A stretch of 64,000 nt of DNA from Cichorium intybus (GCA_023525715.1 CM042012.1:119001798-119065797), one strand, 5' to 3'. Shown: positions 43,957-61,005, counted from the first letter of the stretch. Numbers and translations: made by a program. The notes: generated by a model from the letters alone, not told the origin.

Positions 43957-45171
43957 TTGAAAGATGTCTATATGGATCAACCTGAAGGTTTTGTCGATCC
44001 CAAGCATCCAAACAAAGTGTGCAAGCTTAAAAGATCTATCTATGGATTAAAGCAAGCGTCTCGAACATGGAACATCCGTTTTGATGAAAAGATTACGAGT
44101 TTTGGATTCATCAAAAATGAGGATGACTCCTGTGTTTACAAGAAAGCTAGTGGGAGCATTGTCATAATCCTAGTATTGTATGTAGATGACATACTTTTAT
44201 TTGGAAATGACATCCCAACCTTAAAAGGTGTCAAAGCGTTCCTTGAGAGTTGTTTCTCAATGAAGGATCTAGGGGAAGCTGCTTATGTATTAGGCAAAAA
44301 GATATATAGAGATAGATCTAAGAGACTTATTGGTCTTAGCCAAAGTGTATATATTGATAAAATCTTGAAAAGGTTCAAGATGCAAGACTCCAAAAGTGGA
44401 TTCTTGCCAATGCCGCATGGCACCATCCTAAGCAAGTCTCAGTGCCCAAACACTAGGACTGAACTTGAAAGGATGAAACATGTCACATATGCTTCGGCAA
44501 TTGGGTCCATCATGTATGCCATGTTATGCACTAGGCCCGACGTCTCATGTGCCTTAAGTATGACTAGTAGGTATCAACAGAACCCAGGTGAAGCCCACTG
44601 GACTGCTGTAAAGAACATTCTTAAGTATTTGAGAAGAACTAAAGATATGTTCTTAGTTTACGGCGGTTTGGAAGAAAGCTTAAAGGTAAAGGGTTACACT
44701 GACGCAAGCTTCCAAACAGATAGGGATGATTCGAAATCTCAATCTGGGTATGTCTTTATTTTAAATGGAGGAGCCGTGTCTTGGAAGAGTTCCAAACAAG
44801 AAGTGATTGCACAATCCACTACAGAATCAGAATATGTTGCTGCTTCAGAAGCTGCTCAAGAAGCTGTCTGGATGAGAAAGTTCATAGAAGATCTAGGGGT
44901 TGTTCCTTCCATTCGGGACCCTATAGAAATCTTCTGTGACAATCTAGGTGCTATAGCTCAAGCAAAGGAACCTAGATTGCATCAAAAAACCAAACACATT
45001 CACCGAAGGTATAACTACATTAGACATGAAGTTAAGAATGGTGAAATAAGTATTCACAAGGTTCATACAGATCAAAATTTGGCAGACCCATTCACGAAAC
45101 CTTTACCCCAAACTAAGCATGAAAGTCATGCTAAGGGTATAGGACTCCGTTTTTCTAATGAATGGATTTGA
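43957..45171 (+). pseudogene. Ty1/copia reverse transcriptase and RNase H (5'-truncated)
   Basis: 404 codons open. The RT part starts inside the domain (DVYMDQPEGFVDP) and has SIYGLKQASRTWN and the catalytic LYVDDILLFGND motif. The RNase H part has GYTDASF, STTESEYVAASEAAQEAVWM and FCDNLGAI. The tail has LADPFTKPLPQTKHESH. Intact copies would supply cDNA synthesis in the virus-like particle. The 5' half of RT is missing, and gag-INT follows downstream instead of upstream, so the order is scrambled. Confidence 0.92.
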
Positions 45172-45978
45172 TTTGTGTTTAATGTTTTATGAATATGAAC
45201 TTATGTAAACGACAAGAATTATGTAATATATGTGACGTGATGTTTCATTCATAATTATTGTGTTTTATTAGCATGTTTAATCCTTGAATAAATTAGTTAT
45301 TCTAAACGTCCATAGTCGATCATAGTTGTGGGAGCAATTATGAAGTAAGACTAATATGAATTGGATTGGTTGACTTTTATGGGTAAAAGTAGCAAAAGGT
45401 TGCAACCAAATTCATAGGTACTTGTCAGTGAACAAGTATTGGACTTGACCCGTTTCAAGATCACTCCATGGATCATCATCATAAGTGATTCTTGAATAAA
45501 GGTATTATCATTGTATCCTTTGACCTGAGATACATATTTGGGACTCAAGTGTAGAGTGTACTATGCTTTGATATGGTTTACTGTTGTTCTTGAAATAAAG
45601 ACAACCATAAAGGCCATACTCATGCATAGTACTAACTATATGAGGGGCGTATGTAGTCAAGACGGGATTTGTTTCTCTTATGTGTTGAGAGTTAGACATC
45701 TAAGGCGCCTGATTGAAAGTTGAACATAAAATGAGAATGATTAAGATCCATGTCTCATGTTCAACAAGATGTCTGTGACAAAGGGATAAGTGATAGATAA
45801 CCTTATACATCAATTAGAGCCTCGTGTTTTCTAAAGAATTGAATGTTGTTGAATGGCACAATGTCATGTGTTATTGGGGGCAGTGAAATGTTGCTAGACG
45901 TTTACCACTGTCGATATCATTCTATGATGCAACCTTGTGCAAGTGGGAGATTGTTAGTTCTATATGCACAAGGATGAT
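45172..45978 (+). mobile_element. copia 3' non-coding region, PPT and LTR stub
   Basis: After the RNase H stop there is non-coding sequence, then the PPT AAGTGGGAGAT (about 45941-45951) and TGTTAGTTCTATATGCAC, the first 27 bases of the LTR (45952-45978), which then stops short and jumps into leader sequence. Confidence 0.8.
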
Positions 45979-47489
45979 TGCACCCAACAGCAGCACTTTC
46001 TGAAGGAAGTAAAAGACCAAGAGAAGATTGCACCCAACAGCAGCACTTTCTGAAGAGCTGCTGTCCAGATTTCAAAATTGTTTTGGAAGTGTTTTAAAAT
46101 TCATATCTTGGTTATTTTGTGATATACTTGTTGGTAACTTTGATATCTAGTATATACATTAAGTTTCAACAAGTATTAGCATCAATAAGGCCAAGAATGA
46201 ATTGAAAAATGCAACAAAAATCACAAAAATCTTCTTCCTGCTGCCCTGAATTTCGCAAGTTTCATGGGGGCCAAAGAAAATTCATAACTCACTCTATGAT
46301 GTCAAGAAATGGTGGTTCAAGTGTCATTTGGTGATATAAGAAGCTTGGCAAAATTGTAGCCAAATCGAAGATCATTTGGTTGAGTTTTTGTCACCTTTTT
46401 GTCCCTAGGTTTGGACTTGATATTTCATGTATGGCTCACATGAAATATCAAACTAGTTGGCTTGTGTTTATGCACCCATGCATGCTTGTGATGATTGAAT
46501 GTTTTATTATGTTATGTTGTGGATGAAAATAAGATTTTGCATGCTAGACAACCTAGATAATTAAACATAATCATCAAGGAGTTTGTATTTTCAAAAGTTG
46601 ACATTTAAAACATAAGATGTGATAAAATTGGTTTTATTAAAATGGGTTTTGTTATAAAACCTACTAAGTCAAGTTTTGAAAATGATTGAAACAAGAAATA
46701 AAATAGAGATTTTATGAACTCTTACAAACTCCAACCCTAAGTAATAATGGTAATTATTTAGGATTATAAATTGGTTCTAATATATGTGATCAAACTCAAA
46801 CTTAATATTGGATATTAATTGTAATCTTGACCACAAACAAAGAATCAATAAAATGGAGATTTTATGATTAAGGAACCAATTAACAAAATAAGATTTAATG
46901 GTACCATGTTCATTGGATGCATGCAATCTACATGATACCATATGTTTTTCAAAATTAGAATTGTAAAACATTCAAATCCCTTATGAAATACGAATCAATG
47001 TCGTCCCTCTTAAAGACATTCATGTATCACTTGTATTTCCTTGTGGGATAAAGGATACCTAACCACTTGGAGTCTTCTTGTGATACAAGAAGTAGTTTTG
47101 CAATATTGATGGGATAAAGGACACCTAACCATCAATAGTTGACAAAACTACACGTCCGTTTAAGTAGGATGATTCGTTTGGAAATCTCTTGTGATAAAGG
47201 TCACCTAAGCATTAGAAATCCAAGGCATAGATGGGATCAAACATGCCAAACTTATAAATGTTATAATGGGATCCCATAAATCTAGAAATTATATTTGGAT
47301 ATAATTGGTAAACCGTTACCTACCTTGTTGATTCGAATAGGCGGGATAAAGGATACCTAACCACTTATTCGTAATGCAACTTGGATTCTAGACCTTAATT
47401 AATTAAAGTTTATGAAACAAGAAAGGGTATTAATTATTAAGGACTTAATATCATAATTTACTAAATAGAACCTTGTTAAAATTTTGTAG
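45979..47489 (+). mobile_element. copia 5' leader, + copy
   Basis: Matches the complement of 52405-53890. A 30-base segment with TTGCACCCAACAGCAGCAC occurs twice here (about 45977 and 46027) but once in the minus copy, a footprint of slippage at the junction. Confidence 0.75.
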
Positions 47490-49466
47490 ATGGCACCAAA
47501 CAACACACACTCGGCTCCTAACAAAACCTCACTACGGTCTCTCCTTGAAGGAGAAAAACTTAACCATACCAACTTCTTGGATTGGTACCGTAGTGTGAGA
47601 ATTGTTCTCAAACAAGAAAAGAAAGAATATGTTCTCAATGAACCACTTCCAGAAGAGCCCCCTGCCATTCCTAAGCCCGCACACGATGCATGGCTTAAAA
47701 AGATGGATGATTCCATCGATGCATCATGCCTCATGCTGGCAACCATGATTCCCGACCTTCAGAAGGATTTGGAGAATCATTCAGCCTATGACATGATTAA
47801 TCAACTAAAGGAAATGTTCCAACAACTTGCAAGAACGGAAAGGTTCGAAACTGTTCGGGCTTTCCATGCTTGCAAGATGGAGGATGGGCAGTCGGTAAGC
47901 TCTTATGTGCTCAAAATGAAGAGTCACATTGATCATTTGGCACGTCTTGGAGTTGTGATGCCCGATGAGCTAGCAACGGATATGATCCTTAACTCCTTGA
48001 CAAAGTCCTTTGATCCTTTCGTCATGAATTATAACATGAATGGTTTAAACAAGACAATCCCGGAATTACATGGGATGCTAATTACCGGTGAAAAGAGTCT
48101 GCCTAAGAAAACCACTCAAGTTCTCATGATCAAGGAAGGTGGCACAAAGAGAACTAGACCCGAACACCCCAACAACTCCAAGGGAAAGGGAAAGGCAAAG
48201 GTTGTCAAAGGAAAGGGCAAGAAAGTTGTCCAATCATCCCGTCCGCCCAAGAAGAAGGCAAAAGTTGCCAAAGAAGACGCGTGCTTCGAATGTGGCAAGG
48301 TTGGGCATTGGAAGAGAAATTGCCCTACATATCTTGCGGAGTTGAAGAAGAAGAATGACGGTGAAGGCACTTCAGGTATCTATGTGATAGACCTAGAACT
48401 TTATAATTTATCTCCTAACACATGGGTATTTGATACTGGTTGTGGAACTCACATATGTAATATGTTGCAGGGGTTCAAAAGGAGTAGGCGACTGAAGGCA
48501 AATGAGGTAGTACTTCGGGTTGGAAACAATGCAAGGGTTGCGGTGGATTCAATTGGAAGTTTTAATTTATTACTACCTAATGGCTTGTGTATGACATTGT
48601 TGAATGTTTATTATGTTCCTAGCTTGACTAGGAATATTATTTCGGTTGCTAAATTAAGACAATGTGGATTTGATCTTTCCTTTAATAATGATGATATTTG
48701 CGTTTACAAAAATAATGTATTCTATTTTGAGGCTAGGCCTTTAAATGGAATTTATGAAGTAAACCTTGATGAAAAGACTAACCATGGCTCTTTATACCAC
48801 ACTTTCACCAAGAAACCCGAATTTGATTTGAGTCAAACCTATCTATGGCATTGTCGCCTTGGGCATATAAACAAGAATCGCATATCCCAACTTCAAAAGA
48901 GTGGACTTTTGAAGGCAAATGAGAATGACTCATTTGATATATGTGAATCTTGTTTACATGGCAAGATGACTAAAGCTCCTTTCTCCGGAACCAATGAGAG
49001 AGCAAAGGACTTGTTAGGAATCATACATACGGATGTATGTGGTCCTTTCAAGCCAATGACTAGATATGGTGAAAGATATTTCATCACCTTCACTGACGAC
49101 TTTAGTCGTTTTGCATATGTTTATTTAATTAAACATAAACATGAGGCGTTTGAAATGTTCAAAACGTTTCAAAGTGAAGTGGAAAATCAACTCAACAAAA
49201 CAATTAAAGTTCTTCGTTCTGATAGAGGAGGTGAGTACTTAAGTACAAACTTTATGGATCATCTTAAGACTTGTGGAATTGTTTCACAACTTACTCCACC
49301 TGGAACACCACAACATAATGGTGTGTCTGAGAGGCGGAACCGAACACTGTTGGATATGGTTCGATCCATGATGAGTAGAAGTACTTTACCTTTATCATTT
49401 TGGGGTTATGCTTTACAAACAGCTGCTCGTCTCCTAAACATGGCACCTATCAAGGTTCATGTAAAC

Positions 49467-49469
<3 letters not shown>
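47490..49469 (+). pseudogene. Ty1/copia gag-protease-integrase, + copy
   Basis: 659 codons open. The gag part has LNHTNFLDWYRSVRIVL. The zinc knuckle is CFECGKVGHWKRNC. The protease motif is FDTGCGTHIC. The pre-integrase motif is YLWHCRLGHINKNRI. The integrase core has IHTDVCGPF, FTDDFSRFAYVYL, SDRGGEY and NGVSERRNRTLLDMV. Native coding stops at about 49447 (LLNMAP). The last residues before TGA come from fused LTR-derived DNA, so RT and RNase H are missing downstream. Confidence 0.92.
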
Positions 49470-50449
<980 letters not shown>

Positions 50450-52404
50450 GAGACGAGCAGCTGTTTGTAAAGCATAACCCCAAAATGATAAAGGTAAAGT
50501 ACTTCTACTCATCATGGATCGAACCATATCCAACAGTGTTCGGTTCCGCCTCTCAGACACACCATTATGTTGTGGTGTTCCAGGTGGAGTAAGTTGTGAA
50601 ACAATTCCACAAGTCTTAAGATGATCCATAAAGTTTGTACTTAAGTACTCACCTCCTCTATCAGAACGAAGAACTTTAATTGTTTTGTTGAGTTGATTTT
50701 CCACTTCACTTTGAAACGTTTTGAACATTTCAAATGCCTCATGTTTATGTTTAATTAAATAAACATATCCAAAACGACTAAAGTCGTCAGTGAAGGTGAT
50801 GAAATATCTTTCACCATATCTAGTCATTGGCTTGAAAGGACCACATACATCCGTATGTATGATTCCTAACAAGTCCTTTGCTCTCTCATTGGTTCCGGAG
50901 AAAGGAGCTTTAGTCATCTTGTCATGTAAACAAGATTCACATATATCAAATGAGTCATTCTCATTTGCCTTCAAAAGTCCACTCTTTTGAAGTTGGGATA
51001 TGCGATTCTTGTTTATATGCCCAAGGCGACAATGCCATAGATAGGTTTGACTCAAATCAAATTTGGGTTTCTTGGTGAAAGTGTGGTATAAAGAGCCATG
51101 GTTAGTCTTTTCATCAAGGTTTACTTCATAAATTCCATTTAAAGGCCATTTAAAGGCCTAGCCTCAAAATAGAATACATTATTTTTGTAAACGCAAATAT
51201 CATCATTATTAAAGGAAAGATCAAATCCACATTGTCTTAATTTAGCAACCGAAATAATATTCCTAGTCAAGCTAGGAACATAATAAACATTCAACAATGT
51301 CATACACAAGCCATTAGGTAGTAATAAATTAAAACTTCCAATTGAATCCACCGCAACCCTTTCATTGTTTCCAACCCGAAGTACTACCTCATTTGCCTTC
51401 AGTCGCCTACTCCTTTTGAACCCCTGCAACATATTACATATGTGAGTTCCACAACCAGTATCAAATACCCATGTGTTAGGAGATAAATTATAAAGTTCTA
51501 GGTCTATCACATAGATACCTGAAGTGCCTTCACCGGCATTCTTCTTCTTCAACTCCGCAAGATAGGTAGGGCAATTTCTCTTCCAATGCCCAACCTTGCC
51601 ACATTCGAAGCACGCGTCTTCTTTGGCAACTTTTGCCTTCTTCTTGGGCGAACGGGATGATTGGACAACTTTCTTGCCCTTTCCTTTGACAACCTTTGCC
51701 TTTCCCTTTCCCTTGGAGTTGTTGGGGTGTTCGGGTCTAGTTCTCTTTGTGCCACCTTCCTTGATCATGAGAACTTGAGTGGTTTTCTTAGGCAGACTCT
51801 TTTCACCGGTAATTAGCATCCCATGTAATTCCGGGATTGTCTTGTTCAAACCATTCATGTTATAATTCATGACGAAAGGATCAAAGGACTTTGTCAAGGA
51901 GTTAAGGATCATATCCGTTGATAGCTCATCGGGCATCACAACTCCAAGACGTGCCAAATGATCAATGTGACTCTTCATTTTGAGCACATAAGAGCTTACC
52001 GACTGCCCATCCTCCATCTTGCAAGCATGGAAAGCCCGAACAGTTTCGAACCTTTCCGTTCTTGCAAGTTGTTGGAACATTTCCTTTAGTTGATTAATCA
52101 TGTCATAGGCTGAATGATTCTCCAAATCCTTCTGAAGGTCGGGAATCATGGTTGCCAGCATGAGGCATGATGCATCGATGGAATCATCCATCTTTTTAAG
52201 CCATGCATCGTGTGCGGGCTTAGGAATGGCAGGGGGCTCTTCTGGAAGTGGTTCATTGAGAACATATTCTTTCTTTTCTTGTTTGAGAACAATTCTCACA
52301 CTACGGTACCAATCCAAGAAGTTGGTATGGTTAAGTTTTTCTCCTTCAAGGAGAGACCGTAGTGAGGTTTTGTTAGGAGCCGAGTGTGTGTTGTTTGGTG
52401 CCAT
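50450..52404 (-). pseudogene. Ty1/copia gag-protease-integrase, inverted minus copy
   Basis: Same protein as 47490-49469, read on the minus strand from ATG at 52404. An extra 11 bp (CCTTTAAATGG duplicated near 51139-51160) shifts the frame between the protease and integrase parts, so it is split into 51139-52404 and 50387-51055. It ends abruptly at 50450 (QTAARL). Differences from the + copy include Ser for Ala after DEL, Ser for Pro before KKK, and Asp for Gly in CLHGK. Confidence 0.9.
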
Positions 52405-54307
52405 CTACAAAATTTTAACAAGGTTCTATTTAGTAAATTATGATATTAAGTCCTTAATAATTAATACCCTTTCTTGTTTCATAAACTTTAATTAATTAAG
52501 GTCTAGAATCCAAGTTGCATTACGAATAAGTGGTTAGGTATCCTTTATCCCGCCTATTCGAATCAACAAGGTAGGTAACGGTTTACCAATTATATCCAAA
52601 TATAATTTCTAGATTTATGGGATCCCATTATAACATTTATAAGTTTGGCATGTTTGATCCCATCTATGCCTTGGATTTCTAATGCTTAGGTGACCTTTAT
52701 CACAAGAGATTTCCAAACGAATCATCCTACTTAAACGGACGTGTAGTTTTGTCAACTATTGATGGTTAGGTGTCCTTTATCCCATCAATATTGCAAAACT
52801 ACTTCTTGTATCACAAGAAGACTCCAAGTGGTTAGGTATCCTTTATCCCACAAGGAAATACAAGTGATACATGAGTGTCTTTAAGAGGGACGGCATTGAT
52901 TCGTATTTCATAAGGGATTTGAATGTTTTACAATTCTAATTTTGAAAAACATATGGTATCATGTAGATTGCATGCATCCAATGAACATGGTACCATTAAA
53001 TCTTATTTTGTTAATTGGTTCCTTAATCATAAAATCTCCATTTTATTGATTCTTTGTTTGTGGTCAAGATTACAATTAATATCCAATATTAAGTTTGAGT
53101 TTGATCACATATATTAGAACCAATTTATAATCCTAAATAATTACCATTATTACTTAGGGTTGGAGTTTGTAAGAGTTCATAAAATCTCCATTTTATTTCT
53201 TGTTTCAATCATTTTCAAAACTTGACTTAGTAGGTTTTATAACAAAACCCATTTTAATAAAACCAATTTTATCACATCTTATGCTTTAAATGTCAACTTT
53301 TGAAAATACAAACTCCTTGATGATTATGTTTAATTATCTAGGTTGTCTAGCATGCAAAATCTTATTTTCATCCACAACATAACATAATAAAACATTCAAT
53401 CATCACAAGCATGCATGGGTGCATAAACACAAGCCAACTAGTTTGATATTTCATGTGAGCCATACATGAAATATCAAGTCCAAACCTAGGGACAAAAAGG
53501 TGACAAAAACTCAACCAAATGATCTTCGATTTGGCTACAATTTTGCCAAGCTTCTTATATCACCAAATGACACTTGAACCACCATTTATTGACATCATGG
53601 AGTGAGTTATGAATTTTCTTTGGCCCCCATGAAACTTGCGAAATTCAGGGCAGCAGGAAGAAGATTTTTGTGATTTTTGTTGCATTTTTCAATTCATTCT
53701 TGGCCTTATTGATGCTAATACTTGTTGAAACTTAATGTATATACTAGATATCAAAGTTACCAACAAGTATATCACCAAATAACCAAGATATGAATTTTAA
53801 AACACTTCCAAAACAATTTTGAAATCTGGACAGCAGCTCTTCAGAAAGTGCTGCTGTTGGGTGCAATCTTCTCTTGGTCTTTTACTTCCTTCTCTTGTTA
53901 CATTTAGTGAAATAAATAAAATACAACTATTCTAATATTTACAAAATGAATATTAAGAAGGAAATAACTAATTATTATTACAAACCATTTGAATAAATGA
54001 ATAGATTACAACCATATCGAATACAAACACAAAACATGCATCATATGGTCCTTGGCTTGTTTATGCACCATTTTATCACATAAAATTATAAGAAAATCAA
54101 CACTTTGTTTTTCTAAGGCAACATCTATGTAACCAAATGCATGCATACATAAAATATAGTTGGTTACATAAAATCATAGATTATATATTTGCATGTTGCC
54201 AAAGAAGCCATGCATGAAACTTTCATTCATGAAGATGAACATTCATGGCTTCCAAAAACCAAGTTTATCCAAATAAACTTATTATCTAAACATGCAATAT
54301 AGCCATG
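52405..54307 (-). mobile_element. copia 5' leader, minus copy
   Basis: A long leader between PBS and gag. The part up to 53890 matches the + copy; 53890-54307 is present only here. Confidence 0.75.
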
Positions 54308-54319
54308 GCTCTGATACCA
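54308..54319 (-). other. copia primer-binding site
   Basis: TGGTATCAGAGC on the minus strand, complementary to initiator Met-tRNA, 2 bases from the LTR end. Confidence 0.92.
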
Positions 54320-54321
54320 AT

Positions 54322-55035
54322 TGTTGGAAATCAAGGTTCATGTAATTAGTTTCAAAAACAAGAGTTTGCAACGGAAGCATAAAATCATGAACACAAATTC
54401 CATTTTCAAGAGGATCATGCTACATGCATGTAGAGATAAGATGAAGAACAAACATAGATTAAGTTCAAGATCATAACCTTTGTTCTTGGGTTTGGTTTGG
54501 ATGATTTTGATAGCTAGGAATCAAATTAGAATCCCTCTATAGTTGATCCACCACAAGCTTGAACACCCTTGAATGCTAGTTCCACAACTTGCAAGTTAGA
54601 ACTCCTTTTCTTGTGAAACAAAAATCTAATTTTTGCTAACTATCAAGAGAGCTTTTTGAGAGTTTCTTTGGCTGATTTTTGAAGCAAGAATGATCACAAT
54701 AACACCCTCAAAATCTTCCACTATATCACCCACTTGGAGAAAAGAAAAGCACATGTAACTAGCTTAAAAGAAAGTCCCATTTGATTTCTATAATCAAAAG
54801 CTAGAAGACACAAAGCATCTTCCACCTCTTTTAAGTTCTTAATGCATTCTTTTCCTTCCAATATGGCTGATTTTATGATGACAAAGGAAGTGCTAGTGGG
54901 TTGTTATTATTTATAAAACTTAGATAATAAAAGCTTATAAATAATACATCTTCTTATTTCTTAAATGGGATAACATTTAACCCATAATCATATACATAAA
55001 TAAACCATCTAGATATACAATCTTAATTGTATAAT

Positions 55036-55119
<84 letters not shown>

Positions 55120-55463
55120 ATATATATATATATATTATTTAATTTACCAATTAAATTAAATAAAAGGCTTACTTATAAATCAATTAAATCGTTTAACAAT
55201 TTAAACAATTTAATTGTTACACTTAATTAATTCATCACATATGAATTACTAATCAACCTTTAATTTTTGTAGTTATTATTATTTACCTCAAATAATAATA
55301 ACCTACAAGATTAAATTGCAAGTTTAGTATCATTTGATGTTAAATCAAATTTAACGTTCTAAATGATCAATTTGTGTCAAACTTGTTGTTGGTGTGACCC
55401 TATAGGATCATGTATTATTAGTAATATCATTTTATGATCATCCTTGGGCATATAGAACTAACA
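54322..55463 (-). mobile_element. Full-length copia LTR (5' LTR of the minus copy)
   Basis: 1142 bp, TGTTAGTTCTATATGCCC to GATTTCCAACA on the minus strand. It includes a TA array at about 55037-55135 that is shorter than the array in the + LTR section, so the two arrays have diverged in length since copying. Confidence 0.88.

Positions 55464-57884
<2,421 letters not shown>

Positions 57885-57959
<75 letters not shown>
57885..57959. repeat. (TA)n array, ~75 bp
   Basis: Pure TA run shared by the adjoining ends of two different MITEs. Confidence 0.97.
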
Positions 57960-57962
<3 letters not shown>

Positions 57963-58482
57963 GAAGTTCAAATGAGACAATGTAAATTTTGTGAGACCGA
58001 GAGACTCAATCCTAACCACTCCTTTTGGAGATCAAAAAATTAAAATTAAAATTAAAATAAGCTAAAATAATGAGAATTTTCAAAAAAAAAATTCTACTTA
58101 TTTTTGCTACTTATTCTATCTAAAAAAATTTTAAAAAACATTTTAAAAAAAAAAATTCGAAAATAAACCTGGAAAAATCAAAAAAATATTCTAGTAGAAT
58201 GTTGCTGGATGTTGCATATTTTAATAGAATATTACACAAACTAGTGTAATATTCTATCAGAATATGAAAAAACGCTAATTTTTTTATTTCTTAATTTATT
58301 TTTTTAAATTTTTAAAAATTTTTTTTGAATAAAAAAATGACGAAAATAATGAATAAAAACATTTTTTTCAGTTTTTTTCATTTATTTTGCATTTTTTTAA
58401 TTTTTTTTGTTTTACATCCAAAATGAGTGGTTAGGAATGCGTCTCCCGGTCTCACAAAATATAATGGTCTCATATGAACTTA

Positions 58483-58486
<4 letters not shown>
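57960..58486. mobile_element. TA-flanked MITE, family 3
   Basis: 527 bp with ~65-bp terminal inverted repeats: the left end contains TTTTGTGAGACCGAGAGAC and CCTAACCACTC, and the right end, inverted, TTTTGTGAGACCGGGAGAC and CCTAACCACTC. The middle is A/T homopolymer-rich. No coding. Both ends touch TA arrays. Confidence 0.78.

Positions 58487-58548
<62 letters not shown>
58487..58548. repeat. (TA)n array, ~62 bp
   Basis: Pure TA run. Confidence 0.96.
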
Positions 58549-58550
<2 letters not shown>

Positions 58551-58688
58551 TTTATAATTTCTTATAATTTTTTTAAAATAACGAGTTCTCAGCAAGTAGC
58601 AGTTTAAAAAAAAATAAGAACTAGAACAGAAACCGCCTAAAACAGTTCCAATTCTAAAAACGAATACCTTCTACTGCTGCTTACCCTA
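58549..58688. mobile_element. Right part of the hAT-like MITE begun at 38626
   Basis: Ends TGCTTACCCTA, the inverted partner of TAGGGATGAGCA with one gap and one mismatch, followed by ATATAATC (58689-58696), identical to 38618-38625. It contains GAACTAGAACAGAAACCG and AGTTCCAATTC, the same motif style as the left part. Confidence 0.55.
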
Positions 58689-58696
58689 ATATAATC

Positions 58697-60508
58697 TAGG
58701 AGTCCGCAATAAAATCTCAAATTCTGTCTATACTAATTAAACTAATAGAAGTACATCGATAAATACGCAATAATGGTTTCATCTTTTTTAATATCGTTTC
58801 AGGATTCCTAGGAAATTTCGTTAAAGATATGTTCCCACTCATTTGAAGATAATTCGAAATATTCGTTTGGCTACACACTCAAAGTAAAATTACCCATAAT
58901 AAAGATTATATAGACTTTCATTGCATTATAAAAAAGAGACTTTTGACCCTTTCTTTAAAGGTTGACAAGTTGACAATTGTTTTGTAGCCTTTACAACAAA
59001 TAATGAATGATTTTGAATCTGAAACATAAATAAATTTATTTTCATTGCATTATAAAAAAGAGACTTTTATCCTTAACAACGTGAAACATAAATAAATTTA
59101 TTTTATAATGTTTCTTTATTTTGAATCTGAATGTATTATAATTTATCATCTTTTAGTTGACTGCGAGACCAAAAATGAAATAATTAAGTCTAAAAAGAAT
59201 TATATCATTCGAATGTGGAGTGTTTTAGTTTTCAAGGCCTAATGATAAATTGTAGTAGTGATACATGAGTGGATGGTTGTGAAAATTTGGTTTTTGCGGT
59301 CTTTCTTTGACAGATTTTTATGCAAAATCATTAGGGACAAAGTCCCATGTTTGTCACCAAGCAAACCCCTTCCTTTTTGACTTCCAAACTAATATTTCGT
59401 CGTTGCATCATTGATATGTCTAAATTTAATTGCAAATTAAATACAGCTGTATTGATATCCTAGTGTCTTGAATGTGAACTTTCTTTAACAGTTATTTCGA
59501 CGCTGCTTCGTTAGAGATTCTTTTACATGGTAAAAAGTTAGCATCAATTAACTGGTGAATGATTCTTCATATCTTAATCATTCTTCAAATAGGTTTACAT
59601 ATTAATTAACAGAAGTGAATTAATGTTTTGTGTTTGTGAGTTATCATTTATAGTGCTTCTTATATTTCCAAAATCTGTACATTTCACAAAAACAGACAAC
59701 CTTGCAAAACTATTTCCAAAACCAAAAATGTTCGTCTATGATGTTAGAAAAATTATATCGCAAAATGAAAACATTTATTGAACCGTTTGTGAATGACTTT
59801 TTGTCATAAAAGTAGTTTTTCGTAAGAGGTTTTATAATATCCTCCTACAAAATCTTTCTACTTACTATATCCAACAAGTGTCAAAATCAAGATAAAAAAT
59901 CAAGATAGAGAATTAATAGATTCAACTAGATAGGAAGATGAAATAGGAGGATTGAGTATGAGGAAATATAATTTTCCAATTCACAAACCCATGCTTAAGT
60001 TATCATATGATAAACATATAAAAAGTGTTTATACACATCTTTAGTCAATTTTATGATCAACCCTTATTAATAATAGTGCCAACAAAACAACTAATAAGAA
60101 ACAGAAATAGATAGTGGTATAACAAAAAAAAGAAAAAAAAAACATCTCACATGGTGGGAGGTGTGATACATATTGCTTAAGAAAAAAGTGCATGACAACT
60201 ATAATATATGGTTAATTGTATACGTCTTCCATACTTCCAGTTCCATGACGCCTTATGGGTATTCCTTGGTATCACTCATGAAATAGGAAATATTTTAAAG
60301 ATCAGAGCAGAAATCTATGTAAAATCCTTGAGAGTAATTTTTGTGTATCCCACACGATCATTATTACAAATTTGGTACTTTAGCCTCGTTCGTCAACTAA
60401 ATGGTGTCGTACTTACAAAGTGGCAGACAATTGTCAATTGGTATACCGGAAAAAGACAAAACATTTTCATAATGGTAAGGTTATTGGAATTACGTATGAT
60501 ACAATGCA
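58697..60508. other. AT-rich intergenic DNA
   Basis: No gene, RNA or element recognised. Confidence 0.5.
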
Positions 60509-60521
60509 ACTTGTTGTAGAT

Positions 60522-60656
60522 TTTTTTTTGAACGGCTGATTAGTTGTTAGAAGTTAGTACACCTTGTTAGTCAACTCCGCCTATGCTTGGGATAGAACCC
60601 AAGACCTCCAATCTAAGAGGCAAAGCCTCTACCAAGTGGGCTAGTCCCACATTGGC
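60522..60656 (-). mobile_element. tRNA-derived SINE
   Basis: 135 bp on the minus strand. An A-box-like TAGCCCACTTGGTAGAGG and a B-box GGTTCTATCCC lie at tRNA-like spacing, followed by a unique tail and a short poly(A) (T run at 60521-60529 on +). Target duplications ACTTGTTGTAGAT (60509-60521) and ACTTGTTATAGAT (60657-60669) differ at one base. This fits a Pol III-transcribed SINE moved by LINE machinery. Confidence 0.78.
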
Positions 60657-60837
60657 ACTTGTTATAGATGTTGAAATCTATTGTGAATAGATGTGTGGTC
60701 CTTACTTGCAAGTTGCTAAGATTACGACCATGCTTCTAAGTTCTATCATCTTGCTAATGGGTCCGTCTCTAATTAATTAGAGACCAAACTATGTAAGCGG
60801 TCAATAAATTGTGACCAAAATATAGTAGTCGCTATAT

Positions 60838-61003
<166 letters not shown>

Positions 61004-61005
61004 TA

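Noticed and set aside
43814..44011. Minus-strand 65-aa frame near the copia left border
   Set aside because: It crosses the insertion breakpoint and mixes flank with retroelement DNA.
47399..47746. 115-aa minus-strand frame, with an inverted twin at 52148-52495
   Set aside because: Shadow of copia gag; duplicated only because gag is duplicated.
54303..54325. GCTCTGATACCA as a possible tRNA gene part (also 7249-7260)
   Set aside because: Only the primer-binding complement is present; no tRNA body.
60208..60519. 103-aa + strand frame
   Set aside because: No recognisable motif, no splice or promoter context, AT-rich region; treated as chance.
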